Shown here in pieces: positions 1 through 10,849 of a stretch of DNA of 64,000 nt. The translations under genes and the position numbers were made by a program. The notes under the pieces were generated by a model. The model worked only from the letters and a program-made list of their open reading frames with translations. It was not told the origin of the DNA and did not search any database. Every line of letters starts with the position of its first letter. Position 1 is the stretch's first letter. This DNA comes from Spirochaetaceae bacterium (GTDB taxonomy: Bacteria > Spirochaetota > Spirochaetia > Treponematales > Treponemataceae): NCBI GenBank assembly GCA_017622135.1, contig JAGARR010000006.1, forward strand, positions 1 to 64,000. The letters run 5' to 3'.

Positions 1-5
1 GATTC

Positions 6-219
6 GATTTTGCTACGCAAAATCTGGGAGCAAGGGAGGAATTCTTACACTTGATACGGAAACCACCCCCACTCAGGAAAACCGTAGGTTTTCCGAATCC
101 GTGTGGCAATTTTTCCACAAAATCCCGCCCAACTACCCCAAGAGTGAAGGTCGTTAGACCTGAGCAAATCCGCTTGTTGCTAGAAAGAGCAATCAGATTC
201 GCAGGCGGCGGGAGCCGCC
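6..219. repeat. Cluster of small perfect hairpins in a non-coding region
   Basis: No credible gene is seen in 1-487. The first 220 bases hold a series of inverted repeats. GATTTTGC/GCAAAATC lies at 6-13 and 17-24 with loop TAC. GGAAAACC/GGTTTTCC lies at 76-83 and 87-94 with loop GTA. TGTGG/CCACA lies at 102-106 and 115-119. AGGTC/GACCT lies at 148-152 and 157-161. GGCGGC/GCCGCC lies at 204-209 and 214-219 with a GGGA loop. A lone copy of the CTTACACTTG half-site of the downstream array is at 44-53. The small open frame on the plus strand here has no ribosome binding site and no recognisable product. The function is unknown; a structured RNA or repeat debris are both possible. Confidence 0.6.
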
Positions 220-273
220 AATTCAATCACTTCCATGCAGAACTGGTCACAGGTCAGATTTGTTCCGCAGAAT

Positions 274-426
274 CTTACAGTGTGTAAGCAGCCAATCTTA
301 CAACGTGTAAGCAGGCCATCTTACAGTGTGTAAGATGGCAATCTTACACTGTGTAAGCAAGCAATCTTACAGTGTGTAAGATTGGAATCTTACCAAGTGT
401 AAGATTGGAGTCTTACACTTGGTAAG
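274..426. repeat. Seven-unit palindrome array, 23-bp period
   Basis: Seven copies of a 15-bp near-palindrome of the form CTTACA-NNN-TGTAAG start at 274, 297, 320, 343, 366, 389 and 412, an exact 23-bp step. Copies 1, 3 and 5 are CTTACAGTGTGTAAG. Copy 2 has AACG, copy 4 has CTGT, copy 6 has CCAAG and copy 7 has CTTGG in the centre. The 8-bp linkers vary (cagccaat, caggccat, atggcaat, caagcaat, attggaat, attggagt). The array ends 61 bp beyond the stop codon of the helicase gene. Regular spacing of palindromes suggests a protein-binding site array or iterons, but no partner gene is visible to the left. It is not a CRISPR array, because the linkers are too short and the repeats are symmetric. Confidence 0.9.
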
Positions 427-487
427 CAAGGAGGGGCGTTTTGGCTGGAACGGGGGCCATGGCGTGTACAGGTCGGGGGCAAACTCT

Positions 488-3112
488 CTATTGATTATAG
501 AGGTCGGCGAGCCTTCGGTAGACGGTGCTGAGGCGGGACTTCTGCTGCTCCGTGATGGAGCCGGAGGTCTCGTCAATCAGGGACTCCAGGCTGGAGAGGC
601 TCTCGTTCAAGGCGGTGGCAAAGCCACGGCTCACCTTGAACCAGTAGGAGCCACGGCCGTCGCTGTACAGGCAGATGAAGCCCAGCTCCCTTGACTTGGA
701 CCTTGCCTCCGCCACCCGCAGCACCAGGTCCAGGCTGGAAAGGAGCCTCTCCGCCTGCTGCGGGTCCATGACGGAGAGGTTCTCCCTGCGGTTCAGCCGC
801 TTTTCGCCCACTGGCCGCAGGTCCAGCTGGCGGGCAAGGCGCAGCACCAGGTCCGCCCGCTCCCCGGCCAGCAGGGAGCTGCCGCCCACCGTGACCCTGG
901 CACGAAGCCCTCCAATCTGGGCCAGCCGTCCCTCCTCCCCGGAGCCCTCCAAAGCCCGCAGCGCCTCCTGCAGCTGGTTAAGGGGCAGGACTACCGTCTT
1001 CTTCCCCTTGAATTTCTCTATCTCAAAGCTGTGGCCGCCGAAGGTGATGGCCTGCTCCTGGGAAGGCTCCTGCCTTCTCCCCTTCGTTCCCTTGCCGGAA
1101 TCCTTGCGGCTGGGGGCTCCGTCCCGTTCTCCCGGTTTGCCGCGGCTCCGTTCCCCCTTGCCCGCCTTCTCTGCCTTTCCAGGCTTTCCCTGGAGGCTCT
1201 GCAGCCGCTCCTCCAGCGAGCAGCCGTCCCCGGCAGGGAAGGGGATGCGGGCAAGGATGCTGCGGGTGAGGGGGGACACGGACATGGCGAACATGCGGGA
1301 GGTGCGGACAATCTCTCCGGCCACCATGTAGAGGGGGTCGGAGCGGAACATGTTGGAGCCGGGATGGATCTGGATGTTCTCGGCGGTGAGGGTGCGGTAG
1401 CTCTCCCGGCCGGCCCGGACGCAGACGAACTGCATCATGCCGCAGGCGACGCAGCACAGGTAGTCGTCGGTGGAGCCGCCGCTGCCGACGGGGATGCCCA
1501 TGTCAGCCACAATCTGCTCCAGCTGCTCCTTGATGTTCAGAATCTCCGCCATGATGCGCTCGTCAAGGTAGCTGTTCTTGCAGAACTTCTGCCTGTTCTT
1601 GATGGCGGTGTAGGTGCGGAACAGCTTCACGTAGGACACGAAGTCCCCCTGCACGTCACGGAAGGAGTGGTGGGCCTTGCGGGCGTCGGTCTCCTCGCCG
1701 GGAGGCAGCACAAAGGGTGACGAGGTTGACAGGAAGGAGGCGGCTATCAGGGCCTCCTCCAGCACGTCGGGGTACTTCAGGATGGCCTCCACAATGATGC
1801 GGCTGATTCTGGGCATCAGGGGGAACTCCACCATGAGCCTGCCGATGGAGGAGAGGGTGTTGTCCTCCTCCAGGGCCCCCAGCATCCGCAGTGTCTCCAC
1901 GGCCCCCTCCATTCCCTCCCGTCCGGGGGGCGAGATGAAGTCGAAGCGCTGGAAGTCCGTGATGCCCAGCTCGGACATCCGCAGCACCACCTCAGACAGG
2001 TCCGTGCGGTAGATTTCCTCTGTGGTGTACAGCTGCCGCTGGTTGAAGTCCTGGACAGGGTAGAGCCGGTAGCAGGTTCCCGGCTGGGTTCTTCCCGCCC
2101 GTCCCCTGCGCTGGTTGCAGGAGGCCTTGGACACGGCAGTCTCCACCAGGCTGGAGGTGTAGGTGCGGGGATTGTAGTGGTTGAGCTTTGCCAGGCCGGA
2201 GTCGATGACGGTGGTGATGCCGGCGATGGTGACGCTGGTCTCGGCGATGTTGGTGGAGATGACCACCTTCTTCCTGCCGAAGGGCGCCGGGTCGAATACC
2301 CGCTCCTGCTCCTCCTTTGCCAGCCTGCCGTAGAGGGGCACCAGGTGGAGCTTGCGGCCGAAGGGGGCGTTGCCGAGCCTTCCCATGCAGTCCTTGATGA
2401 TCTTCTCGCCCGGCAGGAAGCACAGGATGTCCCCCGGCTCCCGGTTGTCCAGCACCCGGCCGATGGTGTCCTCAATCTTGGCAAGGAGGGCTTGGGCGGC
2501 GATGGTGGAGTTGGTGCTGGCGGCCACCTCCGGCGGGTCGTAGACCAGGGTGACAGGATAGGTGACGGTGTCTATGGTGACGATGGGGCAGCCGTCGAAG
2601 TAGCTGGAGAAAACCTCGGTGTTCATGGTGGCCGACGACACGATGACCTTGAATTCCTTGCGGGCGGCCAGCACCCGCTTCAAGAGCCCCAGCACGAAGT
2701 CGATGTTCAGGCTGCGCTCATGGGCCTCGTCCACCATCACCACGGAGTAGCGGGACAGCCAGGGGTCCAGCTTCATCTCCTGCAGCAGGATGCCGTCGGT
2801 CATAATCTTGATGCGGGTGGAGGCGTCGGTCTTGTCCTCGAACCGCATCTTGTAGCCCACCAGACCGGGATAGCCGGTTTTCAGCTGGCGGGCGATGAAC
2901 TCGCTGACGCTGAGGGCGGCTATGCGGCGGGGCTGGGTGACGGCAATCATGCCGGAGCCGGAGTAGCCGGCCTCGTGGAGGATGATGGGCAGCTGGGTGG
3001 TCTTTCCCGATCCGGTGGGGCTCTGCACCACCACCACCTGGTTGGTGGCCAGGGTCTCAAGGATTCGGTCCTTCTGCTGGTAGACCGGCAGCTGTGTGTA
3101 GTCGCTCTTCAT
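488..3112 (-). CDS. hrpA: DEAH-box ATP-dependent RNA helicase (HrpA-like)
   Basis: A superfamily 2 DEAH/RHA helicase of about 874 residues, expected to unwind RNA or remodel RNPs in the cytoplasm. Counted from the ATG at 3112, Walker A GSGKTT is at 34-39, DEAH at 128-131, SAT at 160-162 and motif VI QRRGRAGR at 334-341, followed by the winged-helix/HA2 region. At 642-686 a Lys/Arg/Gly-rich linker leads to a C-terminal domain of about 180 residues that I do not recognise. An upstream GTG at 3130 is in frame, but a strong GGAGGGAG site lies 5 nt before the ATG and inside that extension, so the ATG is preferred. E. coli HrpA is about 1,300 residues, so this is a short form. It is monocistronic with its own promoter. 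Confidence 0.93.
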   Translation of the reverse strand: MKSDYTQLPVYQQKDRILETLATNQVVVVQSPTGSGKTTQLPIILHEAGYSGSGMIAVTQPRRIAALSVSEFIARQLKTGYPGLVGYKMRFEDKTDASTRIKIMTDGILLQEMKLDPWLSRYSVVMVDEAHERSLNIDFVLGLLKRVLAARKEFKVIVSSATMNTEVFSSYFDGCPIVTIDTVTYPVTLVYDPPEVAASTNSTIAAQALLAKIEDTIGRVLDNREPGDILCFLPGEKIIKDCMGRLGNAPFGRKLHLVPLYGRLAKEEQERVFDPAPFGRKKVVISTNIAETSVTIAGITTVIDSGLAKLNHYNPRTYTSSLVETAVSKASCNQRRGRAGRTQPGTCYRLYPVQDFNQRQLYTTEEIYRTDLSEVVLRMSELGITDFQRFDFISPPGREGMEGAVETLRMLGALEEDNTLSSIGRLMVEFPLMPRISRIIVEAILKYPDVLEEALIAASFLSTSSPFVLPPGEETDARKAHHSFRDVQGDFVSYVKLFRTYTAIKNRQKFCKNSYLDERIMAEILNIKEQLEQIVADMGIPVGSGGSTDDYLCCVACGMMQFVCVRAGRESYRTLTAENIQIHPGSNMFRSDPLYMVAGEIVRTSRMFAMSVSPLTRSILARIPFPAGDGCSLEERLQSLQGKPGKAEKAGKGERSRGKPGERDGAPSRKDSGKGTKGRRQEPSQEQAITFGGHSFEIEKFKGKKTVVLPLNQLQEALRALEGSGEEGRLAQIGGLRARVTVGGSSLLAGERADLVLRLARQLDLRPVGEKRLNRRENLSVMDPQQAERLLSSLDLVLRVAEARSKSRELGFICLYSDGRGSYWFKVSRGFATALNESLSSLESLIDETSGSITEQQKSRLSTVYRRLADLYNQ

Positions 3113-3172
3113 CTCTGCTCCCTCCGCCACGAGTCATGGCGTTCAGTGAATGTTTTGGAGAAATCCACCACA

Positions 3173-3201
3173 ATTATAATGAAGAAAGCTGCATTTCTCA
3201 A
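3173..3201 (-). promoter_or_regulatory. Sigma-70-type promoter of the helicase gene
   Basis: On the minus strand TTGAGA (3196-3201) and TATAAT (3173-3178) are separated by 17 bp. Transcription would start near 3166 and give a leader of roughly 50 nt before the ATG at 3112. Confidence 0.7.
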
Positions 3202-3232
3202 GGGACTGGAAGGAAAATGACTCCTTTTGTCA

Positions 3233-3261
3233 TTGCAGAGAATGGAGCATTATTGTATAAT
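3233..3261 (+). promoter_or_regulatory. Sigma-70-type promoter of the surface lipoprotein gene
   Basis: TTGCAG (3233-3238) and TATAAT (3256-3261) are separated by 17 bp and point into the lipoprotein gene at 3335. It is divergent from the helicase promoter, and the two -35 boxes are about 30 bp apart. Confidence 0.65.
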
Positions 3262-3334
3262 CGGTAGAAATTATCTTTTTGTTATGTCGGCCTTGTTCCG
3301 GCATTGTGACTGTGTTTTGAAAATGGAGTTACCT

Positions 3335-5218
3335 ATGACCTCTCGCAGAAAGGAAATTTTTTTTGTTGCTTTGTGTGTTGTTTTTTCAGCCCTGTTCACC
3401 ATAGGCTGTTCAGACAGACTGTTGCATCCTGCTCAGGACGGGGCACGTATCCTTGTCCAGCTGGAAAATAGCAGTTTAAGGAGTGGTGATACCCCTCCCC
3501 CTACAGAAAAATGGCAGGGAAGCGCCTGGATAGAGAATCGGGATGGCTCAGAATCCCACCATCAGGATATTTCCTCAGAAACAGATGAGTTATCCATCAC
3601 CTTCGAGAATATCGTCATAGGCTCGGAAATCAGGATACATCTTGATGTGACCAGCTCCAGCGAAACAGCCAAACGGTACAGGGGTTCCAGCAGCTGGAAG
3701 AAAATCATTGATGGGGTCAATGTTATTGTCATTGTGTTGAAAGAGGTTGGGGTGCAGGAAGGTGATGAGCCTGGACAAGAGAATCCGCCATCTCAGGAAA
3801 CGCCCACTGATGCGGACGTGCCTGTAATTCCAGAGATGAGTTCAGTTGAAACACCTGATGGTCAGGAAAGGCTCGATGCCACTGCAAGTGTAGCAGATGG
3901 TGGAGACTTGACCTACCAGTGGTATTCAAATACCAGCCTCTCAAATGAGGGCGGCACTGAAATCGAGGGAGCCACGAAAGCCGTCTACACCGCCACCGTC
4001 CCTGCAGGGGAGACAAGGTACTTCTATTGTGTCGTTAAAAACACCAACAAGGCGGCCACCGGGAACAAAACCGCCACCGCCACATCAAACGTAGTCGCTG
4101 TCACCAATAGTTCCACGTCAGGCACTACAATTCCAGATGCTGGTGTGGTTTCAGGAGAATTGGGCTCCCAGACCAATCCTGTCACCAACTGGGCCGATCT
4201 GGTGGAGGCTATTACAGGCGACACTCCTCTCCAAAGTCCCATCTATATTTCTAGCACTATGGAAGCAACTGAGACGATTATGGTAACGGCTGCTGTCGAA
4301 TTAATTTCTGTTGGTAGTACAACAATCACTCGTTCATCAGATTTTTTAGATGCCTTTTTTGAAAATGCAGTTGGCTTGACTTTTACTGGTACACAAAATG
4401 CGCCCATTATCTTTGCAGGAAACAACATCTATGCAACCAGTCCCATAATTTCAGCAAAGGCTGACCTCACCATGACCCACTGTACGATGCAGAACAATGT
4501 GAATACGTCAAATTCTGGTGGTGGGGCAATACTTGTGAAGTCAGGAACAGTAACGCTGGATAATTGTACTTTTACTGAAAATAAAACAACTGGTGGCTCA
4601 TCTCCTGGTGGTGCAATTTATATGACACCACCCGGGGAAGATCAAAATACGAACAAACTGATTGCTACTGATACATTTTTCCAGTCAAATGCTACGGGAG
4701 GAAACTATAGCAATGGTGGTGCAATTTCATTTGAAAACACTACGGAAACCAATATTTTAAATGATTGTTCTTTCAGTTCAAATTCTGTCAGCAATACTGG
4801 AAGAGGAGGCGGTATATATGTATATGGCCAAGCAAAGGTTAGAGTTAATGGTGTCACAATGGAAAGCAACACCATTTCTCCTCAAGAAGGCTCTACAGAT
4901 AATGGCACACCAGAAGACATCCATCTCTTATATGATGGTCATCTGACCCTGGCTGGAGTCCTCAAAATACCTGCCTTAATTTGGGAAAGAGGTACAGCTG
5001 ATACATACAAAGAGGTCTTAACTGCGGAATCCAGTTCCGAACCGTTTAAGGGAACTGGCAGTTCCATTGGATTAAAGATTGTAGGAACAAGGTCTTCAAG
5101 CTCCCTGCAGCTGTTTGTCACAGGCTCATCATTAACTTCAGAACAAATCTCCAGCCTTACTATTACAGACGAGAGTGGAAGCTCTTATACTCTGAGTGAG
5201 TATGGAGTGATTAACTAG
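3335..5218 (+). CDS. Surface lipoprotein with Ig-like domain and Pmp-like beta-helix repeats
   Basis: A predicted lipoprotein of 627 residues. The ATG at 3335 follows GGAG by 6 nt and gives a clean signal peptide: MTSRRKEIFFVAL, a hydrophobic core, and lipobox FTIGC with the lipidated Cys at residue 25. A longer frame from 3227 would bury the signal and is rejected. After a linker rich in Pro, Gln and Thr comes an Ig/Fn3-like domain at about 155-260 (LTYQWYSN ... RYFYCVVKN). The second half is a right-handed beta-helix in which GGAI and FxxN alternate (GGGAIL, FTEN, GGAIYM, FQSN, GGAISF, FSSN, GGGIYV), as in chlamydial Pmp proteins. There is no autotransporter barrel at the C-terminus. It is probably exported and membrane-anchored, with an adhesive or structural role inferred only from architecture. 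Confidence 0.8.
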   Translation: MTSRRKEIFFVALCVVFSALFTIGCSDRLLHPAQDGARILVQLENSSLRSGDTPPPTEKWQGSAWIENRDGSESHHQDISSETDELSITFENIVIGSEIRIHLDVTSSSETAKRYRGSSSWKKIIDGVNVIVIVLKEVGVQEGDEPGQENPPSQETPTDADVPVIPEMSSVETPDGQERLDATASVADGGDLTYQWYSNTSLSNEGGTEIEGATKAVYTATVPAGETRYFYCVVKNTNKAATGNKTATATSNVVAVTNSSTSGTTIPDAGVVSGELGSQTNPVTNWADLVEAITGDTPLQSPIYISSTMEATETIMVTAAVELISVGSTTITRSSDFLDAFFENAVGLTFTGTQNAPIIFAGNNIYATSPIISAKADLTMTHCTMQNNVNTSNSGGGAILVKSGTVTLDNCTFTENKTTGGSSPGGAIYMTPPGEDQNTNKLIATDTFFQSNATGGNYSNGGAISFENTTETNILNDCSFSSNSVSNTGRGGGIYVYGQAKVRVNGVTMESNTISPQEGSTDNGTPEDIHLLYDGHLTLAGVLKIPALIWERGTADTYKEVLTAESSSEPFKGTGSSIGLKIVGTRSSSSLQLFVTGSSLTSEQISSLTITDESGSSYTLSEYGVIN

Positions 5219-5240
5219 CAATAACAACAAGGTCTTGGTC

Positions 5241-5274
5241 AATTGGGTTTCCTTCATGGAAGCCCAATTTTTTT
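5241..5274 (+). terminator. Rho-independent terminator of the lipoprotein gene
   Basis: A 12-bp stem, AATTGGGTTTCC / GGAAGCCCAATT with one G-T wobble, at 5241-5252 and 5258-5269. The loop is TTCAT and a run of T follows to 5274. It lies 22 nt after the stop codon. Confidence 0.9.
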
Positions 5275-5303
5275 CATCACCGTACCACATCCTTCCATCC
5301 TTG

Positions 5304-5416
5304 TATACGGTAAAATGGTGTAAATACGAATTATTGACGCAAAACTCCTTGATAGGATTATTCTTTTTCTGTACAATATACGGTAAAAAGGTGTAAATAC
5401 GAATTATTGACGCAAA
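5304..5416. repeat. Two 40-bp direct repeats upstream of the DUF4143 ATPase
   Basis: Positions 5304-5343 and 5377-5416 are identical over 40 bp except for one base (T/A at repeat position 13). Each begins TATACGGTAAAA and ends ATTATTGACGCAAA. The period is 73 bp. The second copy ends 9 bp before the ATG at 5426 and overlaps the predicted start of transcription, so the pair looks like a double operator or a duplicated regulatory leader. Confidence 0.85.
5349..5377 (+). promoter_or_regulatory. Promoter between the two 40-bp repeats
   Basis: TTGATA (5349-5354) and TACAAT (5372-5377) with a 17-bp spacer. The -10 box touches the first base of the second repeat and the start site would be near 5384, inside it. 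One repeat upstream of the promoter and one over the start is the layout expected for a looping repressor, possibly autoregulation by the downstream gene. Confidence 0.5.
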
Positions 5417-5425
5417 GGAATCCCT

Positions 5426-6715
5426 ATGATTGAACGAAGGCGGTATCTTGACCAGCTCATAGCAAAGAAGGAGAACGGTATGATTAAGGTCATCACCGGC
5501 ATCAGAAGATGCGGCAAGTCCTGCCTGCTTTTCAGCATCTACTACAGCTACCTCAAGTCCATCGGAGTGGACGACCAGCATATCATCAGACTTGCCCTGG
5601 ATGATGACGAGAACATGCAATACAGGAATCCGATTCTTCTGGGGGAGTACATCCGCAGCCTCCTGACGGACAAGGACAAGGTCTACTACATCTTCCTCGA
5701 TGAAATACAGAAGGTGAAGGAGGTCAGGAATCCCTACCTTGAGGGGGAGACGGTGGGCTTTGTGGATGTACTGCTGGGGCTGATGAAGCGGAGCAATGCC
5801 GACCTATATGTCACTGGCTCCAACTCACGGATGCTTTCCTCGGACATTCTCACGGAATTCAGGGGCAGGGGAGACGAGATTCGTGTCCATCCCCTTTCCT
5901 TCCGTGAATTCTACGACAGCCTCAAGGATGGACAGCAGAATGCCTGGCAGCAGTACTTTGTCTACGGAGGTATGCCCTATACCTGCACGCTCGACAATCA
6001 CAGGGATAAAATGCGCTATCTCCAGAATCTGTTTCATACTATCTATCTTTCGGACATTCTGGAACGTCATGGCATTCGGGACAAGTCCTTGCTGGATGAG
6101 CTGCTGGATGTGGTGTCCTCATCGGTGGGTTCTCTCACCAATCCCCAGCGGATTGCGGCCACCTTTGCCAGCGTGAAGAAGGTGGGAGTCAGCACCGAGA
6201 CCATTGGCCGGTACCTTGACTATTTCACCGATGCCTTCATCCTTTCCAAGGCACAACGATATGACATCAAGGGCAGGAAGTACATCGGTTCGCCCCTCAA
6301 ATATTATTACACCGACATTGGACTGAGGAATGCCCGTCTGAATTTCCGCCAGACGGAGGAGAATCACATAATGGAAAACATCATCTACAACGAGCTGGTG
6401 CTCCGGGGATTTGCCGTGGATGTGGGGGTGGTGGAGTACAACTATAAGGATGATGCGGGAAAAAGCAGAAAGACAAACCTTGAGGTGGATTTTGTGGCCA
6501 CGGAGGGCAGCCGCAAGTACTACATCCAGTCGGCCCTCACCATTGGGGAGGAGGAGAAGCGGCTGCAGGAAATTCGTCCCCTGATGAGGATTCCAGACTC
6601 CTTCAAGAAGATTGTGGTCATCAAGGAGCCCATCATCCCGTGGCATGACGAGGGGGGCATCCTGTACCTTGGCATAGAACGATTCTTGTTGGAAGAGGAT
6701 GCCCTGAACCTGTAG
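5426..6715 (+). CDS. AAA-type ATPase with DUF4143 domain
   Basis: A protein of 429 residues of the ATPase/DUF4143 family common in anaerobes. Walker A is GIRRCGKS at 25-32, Walker B YIFLDEIQ near 91-98, and a sensor-like TGSNSRML with following FRGRG resembles the STAND/archaeal ATPase type. The C-terminal DUF4143 part contains YYTDIGLRNARL and the ending EVDFVA...YYIQ, which resembles a PD-(D/E)xK nuclease-like fold. The cellular role of the family is unclear; defence or toxin-like functions have been suggested. An AAGGAA ribosome site precedes the ATG. The stop codon is 3 bp from the stop of the convergent capA-like gene, with no terminator between them. Confidence 0.9.
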   Translation: MIERRRYLDQLIAKKENGMIKVITGIRRCGKSCLLFSIYYSYLKSIGVDDQHIIRLALDDDENMQYRNPILLGEYIRSLLTDKDKVYYIFLDEIQKVKEVRNPYLEGETVGFVDVLLGLMKRSNADLYVTGSNSRMLSSDILTEFRGRGDEIRVHPLSFREFYDSLKDGQQNAWQQYFVYGGMPYTCTLDNHRDKMRYLQNLFHTIYLSDILERHGIRDKSLLDELLDVVSSSVGSLTNPQRIAATFASVKKVGVSTETIGRYLDYFTDAFILSKAQRYDIKGRKYIGSPLKYYYTDIGLRNARLNFRQTEENHIMENIIYNELVLRGFAVDVGVVEYNYKDDAGKSRKTNLEVDFVATEGSRKYYIQSALTIGEEEKRLQEIRPLMRIPDSFKKIVVIKEPIIPWHDEGGILYLGIERFLLEEDALNL

Positions 6716-6718
6716 CCC

Positions 6719-7990
6719 TCACCGCACCACATCCTTCCGCCCGATTCTCTCCATCAGTGCCTTACGTGCCGCAAGATAGTCCGCCCACTTCTGGTTGTCC
6801 TGGTCCCGCAGCTCCTGGATAAACTCGTCGGTGAGGCGGCGGATGAGGTAGTTGTTGTCCCCGTCGATGTAGGTGGTGATCAGATGGGGAACCACCTCCA
6901 CAATGCGGAAATTCGGCTTGTATGGCGCGTCACTTTCAAGGGGAGCAGTGGCGGAGGTGACTCCAGCAGATGGAGGAGGGGGAGCATCCTTTTCCACCAC
7001 CACTTGAATCAGGTAGCCGTCGCCAGTGTAGTCCCGGTTTGTCTCCGGTTTGGTGAACTGGGGGTCCCGCCGCTGGCCGGAGATGGTGTTTCCCAGGGCG
7101 TACATGGCCATGGCAGTGGGAAAGTCTGCACTCTCCGCCGTGAACACCTCCCACTCCTTGGCCAGGTGGGGATGGTTGGCCCATACGATGTCCACGCCGT
7201 TGTCCAAAAGCAGGCGGTAGAAGTCCCGCCGCACCTGGGTAATCTCGTGGACATACTCGTCTTCGCAGGTATGCAGTGACACCACAAAGAGGTCGCAGGG
7301 ATTGTCCTGACGCAGCTGGGCCAGCTCCTGTGCCAGCTCTTTGCGGCGGGCGGCGGCGGGGGCCACGTAGTCCAGCTTCTGGTAGTCGGCAAAGCTGTTG
7401 AGGATTTCGGTAAAGGCCACGAACAGCACCCGCCAGCCGTCCTTCTCTATGAGCCGGTGGGTGAGCCCCTGGTGCCCCTCAGGCTTTATTCCTGCCGCAT
7501 GAATTCCCGCCGCCTCCTTTGACAGGAAGAACTCCAGGGTCCACTCCATGCCCTCGTAGCCTTGGTCATTGGTATGGTTGTTTGCCAGGGAGAACACGTC
7601 AAAGCCGGCGTCTATGGCGGCCTGGGCGTAGGGAGGCTGCACGTTGAAGGTGGGGTAGCTCTCGTAGGGCCGTCCCCCATGCACCGGGGTCTCCAGATTG
7701 GCGAAGGTGAGATCATCGTTCTTGATGATTTCCTCAATGTCAGCGTAAATCATGGAGTAGTCTGCCATCCTGAAATTTTCAATGTGAGCCATGATGTCCC
7801 CTCCGAAGGTCAGCCTCAGGCGGCTGGGTGTGGGAGGAGCAGGGGGAGTGTGGTGCGGGTGAGGCTCGCCTTCCTCCGTCATGAGAATTTCCTGGGAGGG
7901 GACGAAATCGGCAGGTCCAGAGACACAGGAAAAGAGGACGAGTGCAAGGACTGTTGTCAGCGAAAAAAAGGCAAATCTCTGTATTTTCAT
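6719..7990 (-). CDS. CapA-family lipoprotein (metallophosphatase-like)
   Basis: A lipoprotein of about 423 residues with the PGA_cap/CapA domain, a calcineurin-like fold associated with poly-gamma-glutamate and with cell-wall or capsule functions. The ATG at 7990 gives signal MKIQRFAFFSLTTVLAL and lipobox LFSC; a longer frame to 8176 would precede the signal and is rejected. Motifs seen in order are TFGGDIMAH, FANLETPVH, SLANNHTNDQG and WANHPHLAKEWE. A Pro/His-rich linker follows the Cys. No cap operon is nearby, so capsule synthesis cannot be inferred; a phosphoesterase in the cell envelope is the safest reading. The start codon has no ribosome site, and the promoter -10 box is 12 nt upstream, so the mRNA may be leaderless. 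Confidence 0.85.
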   Translation of the reverse strand: MKIQRFAFFSLTTVLALVLFSCVSGPADFVPSQEILMTEEGEPHPHHTPPAPPTPSRLRLTFGGDIMAHIENFRMADYSMIYADIEEIIKNDDLTFANLETPVHGGRPYESYPTFNVQPPYAQAAIDAGFDVFSLANNHTNDQGYEGMEWTLEFFLSKEAAGIHAAGIKPEGHQGLTHRLIEKDGWRVLFVAFTEILNSFADYQKLDYVAPAAARRKELAQELAQLRQDNPCDLFVVSLHTCEDEYVHEITQVRRDFYRLLLDNGVDIVWANHPHLAKEWEVFTAESADFPTAMAMYALGNTISGQRRDPQFTKPETNRDYTGDGYLIQVVVEKDAPPPPSAGVTSATAPLESDAPYKPNFRIVEVVPHLITTYIDGDNNYLIRRLTDEFIQELRDQDNQKWADYLAARKALMERIGRKDVVR

Positions 7991-8002
7991 AATATTGTAA
8001 CA

Positions 8003-8032
8003 ATTATAACATTGACAGTAAGAATTCTTCAA
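8003..8032 (-). promoter_or_regulatory. Promoter of the CapA-like gene, close to the start codon
   Basis: On the minus strand TTGAAG (8027-8032) and TATAAT (8003-8008) are 18 bp apart. Only 12 nt separate the -10 box from the ATG at 7990, so the transcript would begin only a few nucleotides before the AUG. Confidence 0.6.
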
Positions 8033-8040
8033 GGTAGAAT
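8012..8040 (+). promoter_or_regulatory. Consensus promoter of ppdK
   Basis: A perfect TTGACA (8012-8017), a 17-bp spacer and TAGAAT (8035-8040). The start would be near 8047, about 40 nt before the ATG. It overlaps the divergent CapA promoter, so the two genes may compete for polymerase. Confidence 0.8.
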
Positions 8041-8085
8041 GGGCGCGAGTCGTAAAGATAATTAATGAGAGGAGAATTCTTTTCA

Positions 8086-10746
<2,661 letters not shown>

Positions 10747-10765
10747 AAGTAGATTGCAATGTACA

Positions 10766-10798
10766 GGTGAGGGAGCAGTTGTTTCCCTCACCTTTTTT
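10766..10798 (+). terminator. Rho-independent terminator of ppdK
   Basis: A 9-bp perfect stem, GGTGAGGGA / TCCCTCACC, at 10766-10774 and 10784-10792, followed by six T. Confidence 0.93.
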
Positions 10799-10849
10799 GT
10801 ATCTTTATAATTTCTTATAATGTATATTCTGTCTACTATAGATTAAATT

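Noticed and set aside
51-287. Small plus-strand open frame at the left edge
   Set aside because: It has no ribosome site or recognisable product, and it runs through hairpins and into the palindrome array.
274-426. Possible CRISPR array
   Set aside because: Repeats are 15-bp palindromes with 8-bp linkers; CRISPR spacers are about 30 bp or longer, and no cas gene is present.
2177-3220. Long plus-strand frame opposite the helicase gene
   Set aside because: It is a low-complexity Gly/Val/His-rich translation typical of the antisense of a GC-rich gene, and it covers the helicase motifs on the other strand.
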